Shown piece after piece: positions 33,501 through 48,500 of a stretch of 64,000 bases of DNA. This DNA comes from Ceriagrion tenellum. Its lineage: Eukaryota > Arthropoda > Insecta > Odonata > Coenagrionidae. Positions within the stretch are counted from its first letter, which is position 1. The number at the start of each line of letters is the position of its first letter. The notes under the pieces are model-generated. The model did not search any database. It saw only the letters and a list, made by a program, of their open reading frames with translations, and was not told the DNA's origin. Where the stretch lies: contig OY720642.1 in the NCBI GenBank assembly GCA_963169105.1, forward strand, positions 81,074,716 to 81,138,715, in the 5' to 3' direction. The position numbers were made by a program, and so were the translations under genes.

Positions 33501-36500
33501 CTGTGAATCTAATTGTTTTTCTTAAGCCTTCTCATCTCTTTACTTCTCTGTGATAGGGATGATTATATTCTTTTTATGTCCATTGGCAATTGTCCAGAGG
33601 AATAGGTCATTCAGTGTCCTAACTCCTTCATTCTTGATGAACTTTGAGGTAATATCATCAACTCTTGATGCATTTTTTGTCTCTCTCTCAAGTCCCTTAC
33701 TGCAGTGTCAAATTTTGATCTAAAAATTGGATTTCCTTTTTCATGTTCATCTACAGTCTTCATGTGTTAGTATCCTGCTATTCAATACTTACTGACTGTA
33801 TATTTTCTTCAGGTCCTATTTCCATTTACATATTTTTTTATGAATAAAATACATTGTAATGTTTAAGACATAGATCTGTAGATTCATTTAATTGGCACAA
33901 TGTGTTTGCTATTGCTTAATCATATGAATCATGTGTCAAGTTATTCGGTTAGGTTTGTTGATAGTAGCCCTAGACTGGAGCTGGTGTGGAGGGTATGTGT
34001 TAAGAGGGGGTAGGTAAGTGGAGTGGGGAGGGGAAGTGAACCTTGGGAAAGGAGTTTTGAGGGGACAGAGGAGAGAGAGACAGGGAACTGCAGTTGCAGA
34101 GGTTTGGGTGTTTATGATTCAGGGACTGAGAAGAAGTGTGGGGAGGGGTAAATAGTCCATGAATTGCGTTCAACTGGGCACTGGAGGAGGAAATTGTTTA
34201 ATGCTTAGGGACGTATGGGAAGGGTCAAGTCTATCTCCTTTCTACAGTTTACACATAAATGCTATTGAGAGAGTGCAACTTAAATTTGTTAAATTTTTGA
34301 AACACAGGCCACAACCACAACCAGGATTATAGGAGTATTCTTTTGGTTTTAAATTTGGAACCACTCCCCATTTTTAGAAAGAACCTGGGTATCATTCTAT
34401 TGCACAAATTAGTCATGACATCTATAGAGGTACCTGAATTACTACGGGTAATAAATTTCAGAGTTCCTATACGTGGCGTCAGGGACTATGCTATTTTTTG
34501 TTCCTTACTACCCAAGACACTACTCATACTACTAACCATTATCCAGATTAATGTGAGATGGAAATGTTACTTGCCTAGATATTGATTTTTTTAGGTCAGC
34601 CACAATGCTAATCAGGAATTTTAGGAATAACTTTCTTGACTAGTGATTCTATTAGCTATTCCTATTGTTTTTATGTAAAAGTTTTATGTTTGTGTTTTTT
34701 TGACAATTTTTCCTTTTATAAACTATCTTTTCAGTTCTTCTTTCCAAACAGACTTATTTATGTTATTATTTTATTTTATGAAGGTTTATTATCTAGCCAT
34801 ATTTGTATAAAACATTTTAAATATTTTTTAATTCTCATATTTAATATTTTTATGATCTATATATGTGAATTTCATTGTAATATTTTGGCTATCTTAATCA
34901 GTTCTTCTTTCCAAAGACACTTATTTATGTTGGTATTTTATTTTGATATGTGTGAATGCGCATTATGTAGTATTTTAACAATATATGAAACAGTAACTTA
35001 AATAAAACTTTGTATACTCCACTATAGGTTTAATTACACGACCCGGGCTTCGTCACCTGAAGATGACACGAAGTGTCATCTTTAAAGTCTTTCCTTAAGT
35101 GGACCTTTCACCTGAAGATGACACGAAGTGTTGAAACCAGGGTCGTTTTATTAAACCTATAGTGAAGTATACAAAGTTTTATTTAAGTTACTATGAATTA
35201 CTTCCACAAAGTCAAGCCTGGAACCATTTCCTTTGTGAATATATGAAACATTTTTTTAAATATATTTTTTTCTATTTATGATCTATGTAAATTACAATGT
35301 AATATTTGATTTAAGGGTAGCAAGCTCATTAATAAATATATATTATTATTATTAAGATGTGTTTGGGAGGGAGAGGTTTCTTTGTTGAGGGAATCATTGG
35401 TGGCCAGTAAAGCGCTATCGCTCTCTGGAGTAGCTTTTGCATGCTTTTATATATGTATTTATGCTTTCTATTCACAAATTGCGGTAGCATATATAATTTG
35501 GAATCTTATTCTGTATCTTGTCATTTTTCCATTTTATCTTCTACATAGGAAGTAGTCAAGCTATACGTTTTAAATGGGAAGGCCATATTGTATGCCGAAC
35601 TCAGTCAGTCCTATTCGCATATACTTCAATTTTCCCAGACCTCTCTTCCCTATTGCCTTACATTCCTTGCCTCCATCTACAACCATATTTCAGTCTTAAG
35701 AATAAGTAAACAATACAAAAGCTAACTTGTTTTAAGTTCATTTTTGTAATATGCCTAATTCTTTAAGACTATAGGCTCTTAATTGCTGGTGGACAATAAA
35801 ATTGGTGTTTAGCTGTTAATTTTAAAATGAAAGTATGTGGTAATATTGTGCACCATCCTAATCATCTTGCCTTGTAAAATTATTTTTGAACTAATTCCAA
35901 AAATTTTAGAATTGTTCATTAAATAAATTTATTCAACAATTAATTTGTCACCAATGCTTTATTATGATTGGTGTTTGAACATTTTATGATATTAGTAGAG
36001 AAAAACTGCAATAACAATAGCATGAATTTTAATAATCCAATACGATCTGTCAAATTGAGTATTCAAATAATCGAATTGCCATAAAATATCCCTACAAATG
36101 GCTCTAAACTCATTTCCACCCAGAAAAGTTTTGCTTCTGGATTTGATGAATTTTTGGTATTTCACTCATATGGTCACTTCAATTACTCATGTGAAATATT
36201 TTGGTGATTGTGACCTTGAGCGACGCAGTGTTGACAAGTTGATAGCAATTAAGGTTGTGGTTCTTCCTACAGAGTATCATACACATGGAGCTTCAGGGTG
36301 AAGCCATGAGGATATGGTGGGCAGGAATGGGTTAAAGGGCCGTATTATTATTTTTGCTGATAAAAATATCTGTATCCCTGCATGGTTCAGTGTAATGGTT
36401 AAATATAAAAATAAAGCTCACAGCAAACAACTTATTTTTACTCATAAAGAAATTATGTTGGACCTGTCATGAATTAACCTGAAAAAGTTCTTCCATGCAT

Positions 36501-39500
36501 AAAATTCTAACCTGGACCCAGATGATGGGAGGCCAGTAATCTAAACACCACACTTACCTGTTCTCCTATGTATCTGTTGTTTTTTCAGGTTAGTATGGTA
36601 TCTGAAAAACGTGACAGTATCCTGTATAATGAGAAGTTTTGCCACGTACGTTTTGCCCCTTCTGTTCGACTCCATGGGAATAAGCCCCAGGAGGGTTGCA
36701 TAGTAATCAGCAGTACTGGAATGGTTGGTGCTGTGACTATTCCAAAACCATATGATGTGAGTCATGTTCACCTTCAAATGTCAAGTGAGAGTCTTGGTAC
36801 CACTCGTCACCGCATCAAAGCTGTTGACATCTGTTATGGAAAAAGTAAGTGGGAAACCTAACAGGATTGCTTAGTATGCATCACTTATAAGTCTGATTTG
36901 TTGCAGTGTTTCTCTTGCTCTTGTCATCTTCTTTATCACTCTCTTGCTGTTGCCCAGAGCTGAGCTGCCTTAAGGCATTGAAGACTGTATATTGTTATTC
37001 TTTCCCCTGCTGCTGGGAATTTTTCCCAGATATTATTTTGCTCATGACTACGAATGGAGTGGTATTCATGGTTGATTGGGTGCAATTTCAATCATTTTGC
37101 CATTAAATGGAAAATCATTTGAGGGCCTCTTTTCATTGAATAAACTTGTTTGCCCAGTTGGATTCAGCATGAATGGAAATGGAAATGCTACAATAATTAT
37201 ATTATTTGCTTTATGACTGAATGTTACGACCAGAGTTTTCAATGTGTAAGTCAAAATTTAGTCTAGAATTAAATTTAAATGTTCTTTTATAGTCTATGTC
37301 TCAGCATGGCATCTTAATACGTATTTGCTGGTCTTTTATTGTGATTACATGCCACTTATTATTTTCCATGTAGAAAATATATACATATGTAATTGAATAA
37401 TTATGAAATATATCTCATTTGCCCTAAAGCTACCTGTTGAAATTAGCATTGGACTGCAAGAGCATATCTGTAAAATGCAATTTTTTCACTTTTACCTATA
37501 GATGTAATTTATAAAGAGGGCCTGGTAAAAGTTTCACACAAATCTGTACATTAAAATCTCTCCAAATACCTCAAATAGTTCATGTCCCAACACCATGTTA
37601 GGATATTTAATCTGAAACTTTCTGCATTTCAAGTAAAATGAGGACAAGTAAACTGAGACACAAACTTCCAATGACTGTCCAAAATGTTTTCCTTTACAGA
37701 ATGTATTAGTTTTGTATCTATATTTTTTAAACTTTTGCTTTGACTTCTCTTTTCATTTTTCTTAGATGGACATTTTCTTGTTGCTGTCAGTAGTGGTAAC
37801 GTTAGTCTCCCTGTTCAGTGCTACAGAGTTGCAGTCATTAAAACCACTGAGGAAGAAAAGTGCACCTTGACTTGTCAGGCCTTGCCATCATTTTTTCTGC
37901 AAGCCAGTACAATAAAAGATGCTACTCCATGTAAGTGAAGCATTGATCTTTTAAGGTTAAAGTTTAAAATAATAATGATTTGTCATCTGGGATAAATATT
38001 TCTCTGGTGGTCATGTGTCATTGTTGGAACAAACCACTTAAATTTTTTGTATGTCATTAATGGTATCAATTCAACAGATTTTTGGGTGTAATAATTACCT
38101 CTAATTTCAGAAAACAGGTTATTGCACCAAACCAAAAAAAAATGAGAAAACTTAATATAGCTACCAGACAATCAGGGCATTGATCAGAACATCAATTGAA
38201 TACCAAACAATGGACAATCTAATTGATTCATACCAAAAACATTAAGAGAATATTCAATTTATAAATGATGATTTTGATTATCAGACTGATTATGAATCAG
38301 CTCGGTCACCCTGAACTTGTAATGGGCTGGGTTCCTAATGGATTTCACTTCCTCAGGAAGTGTCACATAATTTACTGGAGGTCACCTAATAGGATTTACT
38401 ACAGGTATTTGAACAGAAAGGTGGAATGTAGTGTTCCTCAATTCATGTGATTCTTTTCTCTCTTTCACCATTAAATATTATATCTTCATCAAGTAGCAAG
38501 GTAATCTGTTTAGGAAAAGTCTGTGGATAAATATTGCCTTTTGAAGTAGCCATCTTCACTTAGCCTTTATTTTAAAATGGTGTTACATCTCCCCAAAATG
38601 CAATCTATGTATATAAAAATGGATATAGGTGTGTATGTGTGTGTTTGCATTTATGTATATTCTTGTAAATTCTAGAATGTGTGGACCAATTGACTAGAAA
38701 TTCTGTATGTTTGCTTATTAGTGATGAATTGAATCCAAAATTTATCGAATCCAAATCCCGCTTTCCCTCGATTATATTTCCCAACTCCTTGTATTACCAA
38801 TGGATAACTAAATAATAACATATTTAAAAACAAATTCAAATCCATTTTTACATTTTATTGTTAATATATGTTTCTATGTGTTGGTCTAGGTTTACCCTTA
38901 ATCTTATATTAAGTATTTAGCTCTATAAAAAATAGAGTAAAATTGAACAGAAGTTTTTTACTCTGCAAGGTCTATTACTTTCTCAGTTAAGAATGATGAA
39001 AGATAGTTTAGTGAACACAACTGAATTTTTTGGTGTATTTTCATGCATTATTTATTTTTAATGTTATTTACAATTATAGTTATTTTACAATGTGTTTCAA
39101 AGTATTTCTATCTACTTTTTGGCTAAATTGTATGTGCATTTATTACAATTAAGATTTTATTCAATATATGTAGACTTGGCCTAAAATAATATGTTTGGAA
39201 TAAATTGATATGAAAAATTTCTGAGACAGGTGAATGTTAAAAAAAATTATGGTAATTTTCAGGGGCTGAGGAAATTACATAAAATACCGTTTAAATTATG
39301 AAAATGATGTCAGTAATTTTCTGAATGGCCCATCTCTTCTTGGAGATGATCATATGAATAATCATCCTTTTCCAAATTTGAGTAATTTCATGTGGGCTCT
39401 TGCAAATTTGTTACAGATCGCCATGTGTCATTGCTGCGTTTTGTAGTGCGTGAGGATGCTGATGCTTTGGTGGTTGTTTCTAATGGTGAAGAGAGTTGCT

Positions 39501-42500
39501 TGGTGGAGATATGGGAACTACGAGAGAAACCACTTTTCATTCACAAACTTTTTCAGAAGAATACAACCATGGCACTCTCTCCGGCTGGGTCCTCATCTCA
39601 GCCTCAACCAGACTCCCTCAAAACAGTGGTAAGTGTATATGCCTGTGAAACATTTCCCAAATTTTTTTTTGGTATCTCCCTATCTATTCGAGCAACATAA
39701 TGGCTCAGTAATTTTTCATATTTACTCCACTATTGATTTGAGATTCAATTAGTTTTTATGAAAAATAAAAACATCAACACACATTTTGTTGAAATGTTTC
39801 ATGGTGATATTTCAATCTAAAATGTCACATTAAGAGTAGATAAAAACTCGGCAAAAGTTCTGTAATACAGTATCGTGTGGTGGTGTCTATTAAGCCTTTT
39901 CTGCACTGTTAGCAATAAAATACATTCAGTTTCTGAATGTGAAATAGTTGAAGCCTGACAATTAATCCAAATTTATTCTTAGAAGGTATTGCAATGCTTT
40001 GTTTGGGAAATCCTCTGAACTGTTCTTGCTGTGGTGATTTTAAAGAGAGCCTTTGGCACTATCAACTATATGAATTATAGTCGAGAGAAAATGATGAGAT
40101 CCTGATACCGTAAAATGCTCCATTTTATAAGTATACCATAGTTCGTTACTTTTGTTTACTTAGTGGCTTAGTTTATTGTGAAACATAGGTGGCTGATCAT
40201 TTTTTTGATATGTTTAAGTAAAAAGTTATTTGAATTTGAGATAAGACATAGAACAAAATAGTTCAGCTATCTTTAACTTATCGTGGAGAGTAAAAATGTA
40301 TTTGGATGTTTTACTAGTGAATGTGAATTGTTAAGGAATGGAACTGGGATTCATAATTCAGTAAAAATAGTATTCAGATTCAGAATTTGAAATTTGATAA
40401 AAATAAATGTTCAAATGTAATTTTGGATTCAACCTATGGTACACTTGAAAGATGCTGCTCATTGACACATGAAAGTAATGTGAATGAGCATTTTCCGGAG
40501 GATGGAGGAGGAGGGGAAGGAGACATTTATCTTCAAGTGGAATATTTTGGGCCTCTTTCGAATTAGCTAAATATACTACCACCTATTATATGTATTTTAT
40601 TGACCTCTATCACCCTATGTTAAGTAATGAAAATGTAAGTTGTCTTATGAAATTCAATTTAGTAATGCCGTGATTCTTTCAGTGCTTTTTTGTGGGCAGT
40701 TGTACTTTTCTTTTGTTAAAAGTACTTGGATTGTCTTAATAGACGTACCCCATCCTCTGAGAGCCTCATTTTGAATAGTTGTATGAGAGCTATACTCACT
40801 AACCAGCAAGGATAATTGAATTAAGTCTTGGGGTGAAGTATTATAGCTCTTTCATATTGGTTGAGTATTTATTTCACTTTTATTTTCTTGAAGGTAAACT
40901 TTATTTTTATGCATAGACATCTTATAAGTTCAGCTACTTATGTTGCCTGTTAAGGCATCACCTTTCCTTTCTACTGTAGCTGTTGTTTACACAAAATTAT
41001 TTCTATCTCAGTTTTTGCTGTGATGTTTTAAACTAGAGGTGCAATGGTTTCTACAATAAATTGCTTTTTATCTTTCGTAAGACATCTTAAATGAAATGTA
41101 TTTGTCAATGATATGTAGGGTTTGTTAGATTATCATCAAAGAAACTAGAGCAATCTTTAGTTGTAACATAGGAGTTTTAGTGATTTGGTCAGGAACTGAG
41201 AATTCGATTGAATCCTATTGAATCCATTGTTTTGAGATTTGATCAAATCTGTCCACAAAAGATTCAATAGAACTCAAATTCGGTTGTGTGGGTGACATAT
41301 GCGCTACATCGCTATCAACTCCTCATTGTCCATCATAAATTCAATTGAAATCTCGCCTTGGAATTTATCATTTCAATGCCGTTGCACTTCTACACTGTGG
41401 TTATGTGGGTGAACATTAATTATGTCTTAAAATATGCATATCAGTGGAGATTTCTATTGCTAATAGACGCATCGAGTTTCATTATAAAATTGCTGTGTGA
41501 CACATGCTCAATGCTGCTTACATAATCTTCTGGAGAATGTTGTATCCTGACAAGCCAGCTGGAGATATTGTAATACAGGGATTGATGTGTATGAAATTGG
41601 CAGATTTAGAGATTGGTATTGTAATGTGGTGGCATCCTGTGGCCTTGGAGAAATTAACCTCATTATCTCATGCTAAGATTTTGCCATCAAAATGTTGACT
41701 AGTGTATAGTTTTTAGACTGAAAAGTTGGTCTGAAAAATTGGACTTTAATAAGTATGTTAGATATATGTATGTGCAAAATCAAGCATTTTAATTGTGAGG
41801 AGGAGATTAATACTTAATAGTTAATTATTAGAATCCTTTGAAGAGAAGGCTAGTGTATATGTGTAGATATAATAATTTATGTCAAATTTCATTCATTCCA
41901 TTCATTAGCTTTTGATTGATCATGGGTTCTACTATGATTTCTTTTTACAGTTATGGCAGCACCAAGCAATGTACAGAGGCAATTCTCCTGCCACTTGTGT
42001 TGCGACTACACAGACATCACTGACTAATTCCACTCCTCCCCCTGCACATATAGTGATTGCATTGGCTGATTCCACTCTTCATTGCTTGCACAGAGAAGGA
42101 TTAAAACAGGTATCATATTTTATTTTTCAATAATCTAGGAAAAACTATTGTTCTTCTTGCAGGATTTGCTGATCTAGATGAATTTGAACCCAGTGTAGTT
42201 TCTGGCCAGCACTGAAGCGTTTTAATAATAATAATTTATGAATGGGTAAGGTGAAAGTTGCTGAAATACCTCCTGATGCATGTACAATTTCAATGGTTGT
42301 TAACAGCAGTTTTCGAGATAAAGGAAAAAATTTTTGCATACTTTGAGTGCTTGAGAGGAATTGGCATCTTAACTTCAGAATTTTGATTTAGCCTTAAAAA
42401 TACACGTAGTAGCTCTTTGTTATCTAGCAGTCATGCATAATGGTATCACTGCTATCCTTAAATTGTCAGTAGTTAAGCTGATAAAACTAGCAGATGCCAT

Positions 42501-45500
42501 TTTAGGTATAATTTTTCTTAAGTCACCTATGTACTTTGACATTGCAAAATTATTGCTATTTTTGTAATTTTGTAAATGTAAAGCTTTACAGTGTCAATAC
42601 AGACCTACAGTTGCAAGATAAGTTCATTACGAAAGCCAAATCACAATTCATTTGTGACAATAATTCTGTAATATCTATCTAAAAATATGTACATTGAAAA
42701 CAGAATACCAACATTATTTGATAGTTAAATTTTGTTAATACAAAGGAAAATCTTGATATGATGACCACATGAGTTGCTGACAATGTTTTCATGCTAATAC
42801 TTTAAAGTTAATGGTTTCATTAATGCATGATATTGCTTGATAAGGATAACAATAAAAAAATAAAGAATTAACTTTAGGGAATGTGTCAAACAAATCCATC
42901 ATTTTCTGCAAAGGAGTACAATTTAGTTAATTCAACATTCTTCTAATTAAATTATTAAATGCCATTAGTGCTAGAGCCTGATTAACTTAAAAGTGCATGG
43001 TACAAAGGTCATGGAAAAGGATACCCGTGCGTAATATTCTTATAACCGAAATGGAAATTTTTGGGATAAATTTATTTCATTATTAAGACACTTCCTTGTG
43101 TTTTATATATGTATATTATATTTGAATAATTCTATGAAGTGATGCCTGAGATGTTCTCTAATGTTGTATAATACATTCATGCCAAGTAAGATTGCTGTTT
43201 AAGTAAGTTATGCATCTGTAGATGTCCATTGTGAGTATTTTTTACTGGAATAATTTGTTGTGATCATGATTTAATTTATTTTAACAGATTGCAACAGTGT
43301 CAATTGCACAAGCCTGGCGAGGTTCTACAGATGACCAGCCTTGTGCCAAAATGGCACGCTGGTCTGGACCTTCCACTCCATCTCATCTTGATTTCTCATG
43401 GACAGGGAATTGCATGGTGGTTGTGGATACAAAGGGGCAGCTTTTACTCTATCGCATGCCTCCTCTCTTGGAGCCAAGTGAGTTTGAATATTCAATTTAT
43501 TGACATATTTTACCCGTACAAATTTGTTCCATTTGTTCTTTGGTTCCATGCACGTAATTAAAATGTGAGAAAAATTACTTTAGTAATCTCATAAGCTGAT
43601 TTTGAATGCATTGTGTGTTTTTTATTTGAGGTTAAGTCAATAAAGAACTCGCAAAATTGGATAGAGGCAGTAATAATCAAAGTATTTTCCTGAAATTTAT
43701 TTCTGTTTTCTTCATAATCACTCTGTACAAGCAGACACTTATCCCATCTCTTTTCGAGTCCTTGATAGTCAGCAATAAAAAGTCTTTTGTTTGTTGTCGC
43801 AGACAACAAGTAACCTCATGGACTATGGCATCGTCATTTTCAAAATGTCGGCCACCCAAATGATTTTTTAGGGGCCCAAACAGATGGAAATCACTAGGGT
43901 CTAAGTTGGGACTGATGGTGGATGCTCAAAGCGTTCCCATTGAAATGTGTACCACTGATGCTGATGATGAAATGCTGATGTTTGCAACTTCTCTATAGAC
44001 TTACCCTCATAAATTCTCTGTAAATTATTTTCCAGTTCAAATATCTGCATATGTACTTTGAAACTTTCCTTTTCTGGCCATTTCAAACATAACCACTTCG
44101 AAAAATTGTTGAAAAAATGATTTTTTTCCCTTTAATTTTAGTCTCTATTGCTTTTGATGATTTGCAAGACATTTTTATGGTATAACAGTTCTCATATTCT
44201 GTACTAAATTGCACTAAATGTTTTTTTTTTCTTATGCAGGTGGAACTATGACAGTCAATTGGGCATGCACGATGCTCGAGTATTGTATGTTCTCTGGGTT
44301 TGACTGGTGGGATGTGTTAGTTTGTATTCCACGTCCGGTACGAGTACTGGATGCCATTGCAGACCGTTTGATGGAAACTTACCACCGCCAGCTTCCTCAG
44401 ATCCAGCAATTTTATCAGATGCACTTTCTGTGTATCCGAACATCCCTGTATCGGTAATTTATTTTCATACTCCTGCGTGAATATCCTTAAAGCTCATGTG
44501 CAAAATGAACCCTGGTTTTGTAAGTGCCGAAGTAGAAAGAATCAGGGGCTTATTTCATTCTTTTAGCAAGAGGTTTTGGAGACATGATAACTTTCAGTCA
44601 GTATCCTATTTCCAGTACGCTCTCAAAATTTAAGCAGCATTTCTCTTTGGCTTTGTGATTGCTTAGTGGAAAGGCACCTTGACACACTTTTTTATGATGT
44701 CCTTTTCTTCCACAAAAAATTGATGAAAGTAATTGATTCCCTTTGAAATATAACAAACCTGACCTCTCTGCAATGTTAATTTCGTGATTGAATGCTGACT
44801 GTTGCACCAAGCTCAGAATTTGAGTGTAGTATACTCCCTCCTGCAACCTTAATCCCAATCTAATAGCCACATGCCACCACTAACGGTGGTGTACAACTTT
44901 ATGCATGCAGTGAATATAGCAAGTGCTGCTCTTTCTTACCATATTTTAGTTTTGTAAATTACTTTTATTTATGGGTAATGGTAAGGTACTTCTTTAGGAA
45001 AACCTATACAATGACATTTTTCAGGTGTAATTTAGGTAAAAATTATTCTTAACACTTTCGCTGCTAATCCCGTCATTTGACGTGTTTCTTAATTTCAGTC
45101 TTTTAAGTGCGGAAACTCAACAAATGACTGGCTCATTCGCTGATATAATGAGCGTGAGTACGTAGTTAGTAAAATAACCACCTGATGGCGTTTGCTGGTT
45201 GAAGCAGGATAGAAGCAAGAGAGCTGTTTCCGACCTTTGTCACGACACGTGTGTTGTGCATCAAGTAGGAAAATGGTGGGTCGTGGGTTATCTGATGCAG
45301 ATATTGGGGATGCTTTTACCGGTGAATTGGCTGACATTATTGATGAAGAAAGTGATTTTTTTGATTCATTTGTATCTGATGACGATCTTGATTATGTTGA
45401 ACAACGTTTAGATAGTTCAGGTATCTAAAAATTGCATATCGTTTACCATGCTGGCAAAATATTTTGCACTGATTTTTTACGATGTAGTTCTTACTACACT

Positions 45501-48500
45501 TTAATATAACTTTTATATCTAGATGCTGAGAGTGACACGTCAGAATCAGATGGATCACAGTTTGAACATTTAATAACTCCTAATAGGGGTCAAAACTTTG
45601 TCATGCATCGTGCTGGGGCAGAGGTAGAGTAAGAGTGGGCAGAGTTAGAGCAAGAGGAGGCAGGGGTCGAGCTGCAGCACGAAGAACGGATTCTGAAGAT
45701 GGCTGGACAACTGTGGATCAGCAACCAACCCTTGATGTTTTTACGGGAGATACAGGTATTACTGATGTTCCAGAATTAGATGAAGATAGTGACCTACAAG
45801 ATTTCTTCGAATATTTTGCGGATAGTGATGTCCTCCACCTAATAAAGGAACAAACAAATTTCTATGCCCGCCAGCATCTGAGAAAAATTAGAAGTACCAG
45901 TGAAATATCTCCTCAAAGTAGAATGGGAAAGTGGAAATCAGTCACTTTAAGTGATATTAAAAAATTTTTTGCGTTAATATTTCACATTAGTATTGACATG
46001 AAACCTGCAAAACAGGATCACTGGTCATTAAACCCAGTGACATCATGCAATTTTTGCCCCAACATAATGAGTTGCGACAGATTTCTTGTCATTCTCTCCA
46101 ATTTCCATTTGAGTGACAATAGTTTATGTATACAAAAAGGAGATCCTAGACATGACCCTTTGTAAAACATTCGTCCTTTGCTAGAAATTCTGCGACTTCG
46201 ATTCCAAAGAGCATATCAGCCACGAGAGGATATAACCATTGATGAAGGGATGTGTAAATTCAGGGGAAGACTCTCCTTCAAGCAATATATGCCGAAGAAA
46301 CCGAGCAAATACGGCGTGAAGGTTTATATGCTATCAGAGTCTGATACATGTTATATCTGGAATTTTGATGTGTATTGTGGGCAAGGTAATGGAACTGTAA
46401 ATGTCGTAAAAATGTTGCTAGGCACTTTGGCTGGAAATGGTCACACCCTATACACAGACAGATTCTACACCAGCCCTACACTTGCAACTGAATTGGAGGA
46501 AGAAAAAACAGCCCTAGTTGGCACTACTCAGAGAAATAGAAGAGGCGTGCCTATTGATTTGAGAAACGTGAAATTGAAACATGGAGAGCAAATATTCCGC
46601 CGAAAAGGCAATTTGTTAGCACTTTGTTGGAAGGACAAACGTAACGTGCACATGCTGAGCACAAGACATACAGCAGAAATGGTAACATTTATTGATCGAA
46701 GAGGTAGAGAAAAAATAAAGCCAGCTAGTGTCATATCCTACAATAAGAAAAATTTTGTGTCGATCTCTCCGATCAGCGAATGTCGTATGGAGCATTTGAA
46801 CATCGCTGCATCAAATGGTGGTGGAAATTGGCATTTCATATGCTACTCATGTGCATTGTGAATGCTGTAATCTTATATAACCAGGTAAAACATGAGAAAA
46901 TTACCATCTCACAGTTTATTGCCAAATTATCCAGTAATCTTGTGGTCATTGAGGAGATTTCGCAGCTACCAAGATCGAGTGGAGCACAGCTAAGCCGGTG
47001 TACAGGAGGTAAGCATTTTTTAGAAAAAATTCCTCCCCCTGCTGGAAAAAAAAGAGTGCAAAGGATGTGCAAAGTGTGTTCTGCGAAAGGCAGTAAAGAA
47101 GATGGGAAAGCCAAGCGGAAGGACACATCATTTCAATGTAGTGAGTGCAAAATCGCGCTGTGTATTAATCCATGCTTTAAAATTTACCACAAAAAAAAAC
47201 TACAGAAGTTGATTTTATAAAAATGTATTCCACAGCCAAAGAAAAATTAGTGTTCCTTATAGGGACACCAGAATTAATGTAATCATTAGTGCATAATTCA
47301 GTTTTTAGATAAATAATGAATATGTTCCTTACCTATGTTAATGGTAAACTTTTTTTTCCAACAAAGGTGCCATTTTACAAACATCGTGAAAATTTTTAAG
47401 TTAAACATATTCCAACCAACTTACAATTAAAAAAGGTAGAAGAATCAATCTTTAAAGCAATATGAACATCATTTTTCTTAGTAATACGGTTATTTTTCTG
47501 TGATAGCATGAATAAAGCTTAAAATATGCTGCATTCTACCATAGAAACATATTTAAATGCTCTGCAGCGAGAGTGTTAAGGCATAAAATAAAGTCAAAAT
47601 CTGTTGTCAGCCGCCTCATGGAAAAACCATTCTTGCAATAAAAGCTATGCATCCATTCCTTATGAGTCTGAAACTGACTCTGGCTCATGTTCCACTCTTT
47701 AGATATTTGAAGTGCTACAAAACAAATTTACCATTGACACAGTATATCTGAAATTGCATCTCTCCCTTATGTACTCTGGCAGTGGTTTTTTTTGTAATGG
47801 GATAGCTAGCAGATTTTCACTTTAAGGCTCTCTGTTCCTATTAGAAAGGAGGAGAACAACCATGTACTTCCTCCAATTCCTTATGTAAGATTGTGGCATG
47901 TCGTACTTTGGTCCTCCAGTGCAGTTTCCTATTTCTTTTGTATCTTTCATCGTTTTCAGCTTTTCACTTGCTGTTAAAGACCCAAACATTTTGCACCTAC
48001 TCATTTTTGGAATGATGCTGAGGTTTGCCCCTTACTTCTACCAAACAAAGTCGAAATATGTGCATTACTCAAAGGCGATGTTCAGGTGAAAGGGTGATTT
48101 CGAGTGTGTTGGGTTAGGTTGTGGTTTGTAATAGCCTTGAGTGGCAATCTAGGAGACAAAACACTCCCCATTATGACTCATGCAGAATTTCAAGGGGTCT
48201 AGTTACCTTAGGGATTCCTAGGAAGGGAAAAGGAGATAAGGACCTCTAACCTGGAGATGTGATCTCATTTTTTTAACCATGATTTTGGGGAAAAAAGGTG
48301 TGCATGGTGCATGTATTGGCTTATTCAGTATTGGTTTATGGTGTTTGCTTGATGATGCTTAAGTGGTATTCTCTTGGAGTTGCTTTTTTTTCATGAGTTG
48401 AAAATCAGAGAATGGGAGTGCAAGTTTGAATTTAATGTCTACATGAGTGACATCCAAAAAGTTAAGATATAAAGTATATAGAATAAATCTAATGCACTTA

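Noticed and set aside
35054..35076. First copy of the box-and-hairpin unit as a separate ribozyme
   Set aside because: It lacks the GAAAC and GUC that must follow, so it is only a partial duplicate of the motif at 35109.
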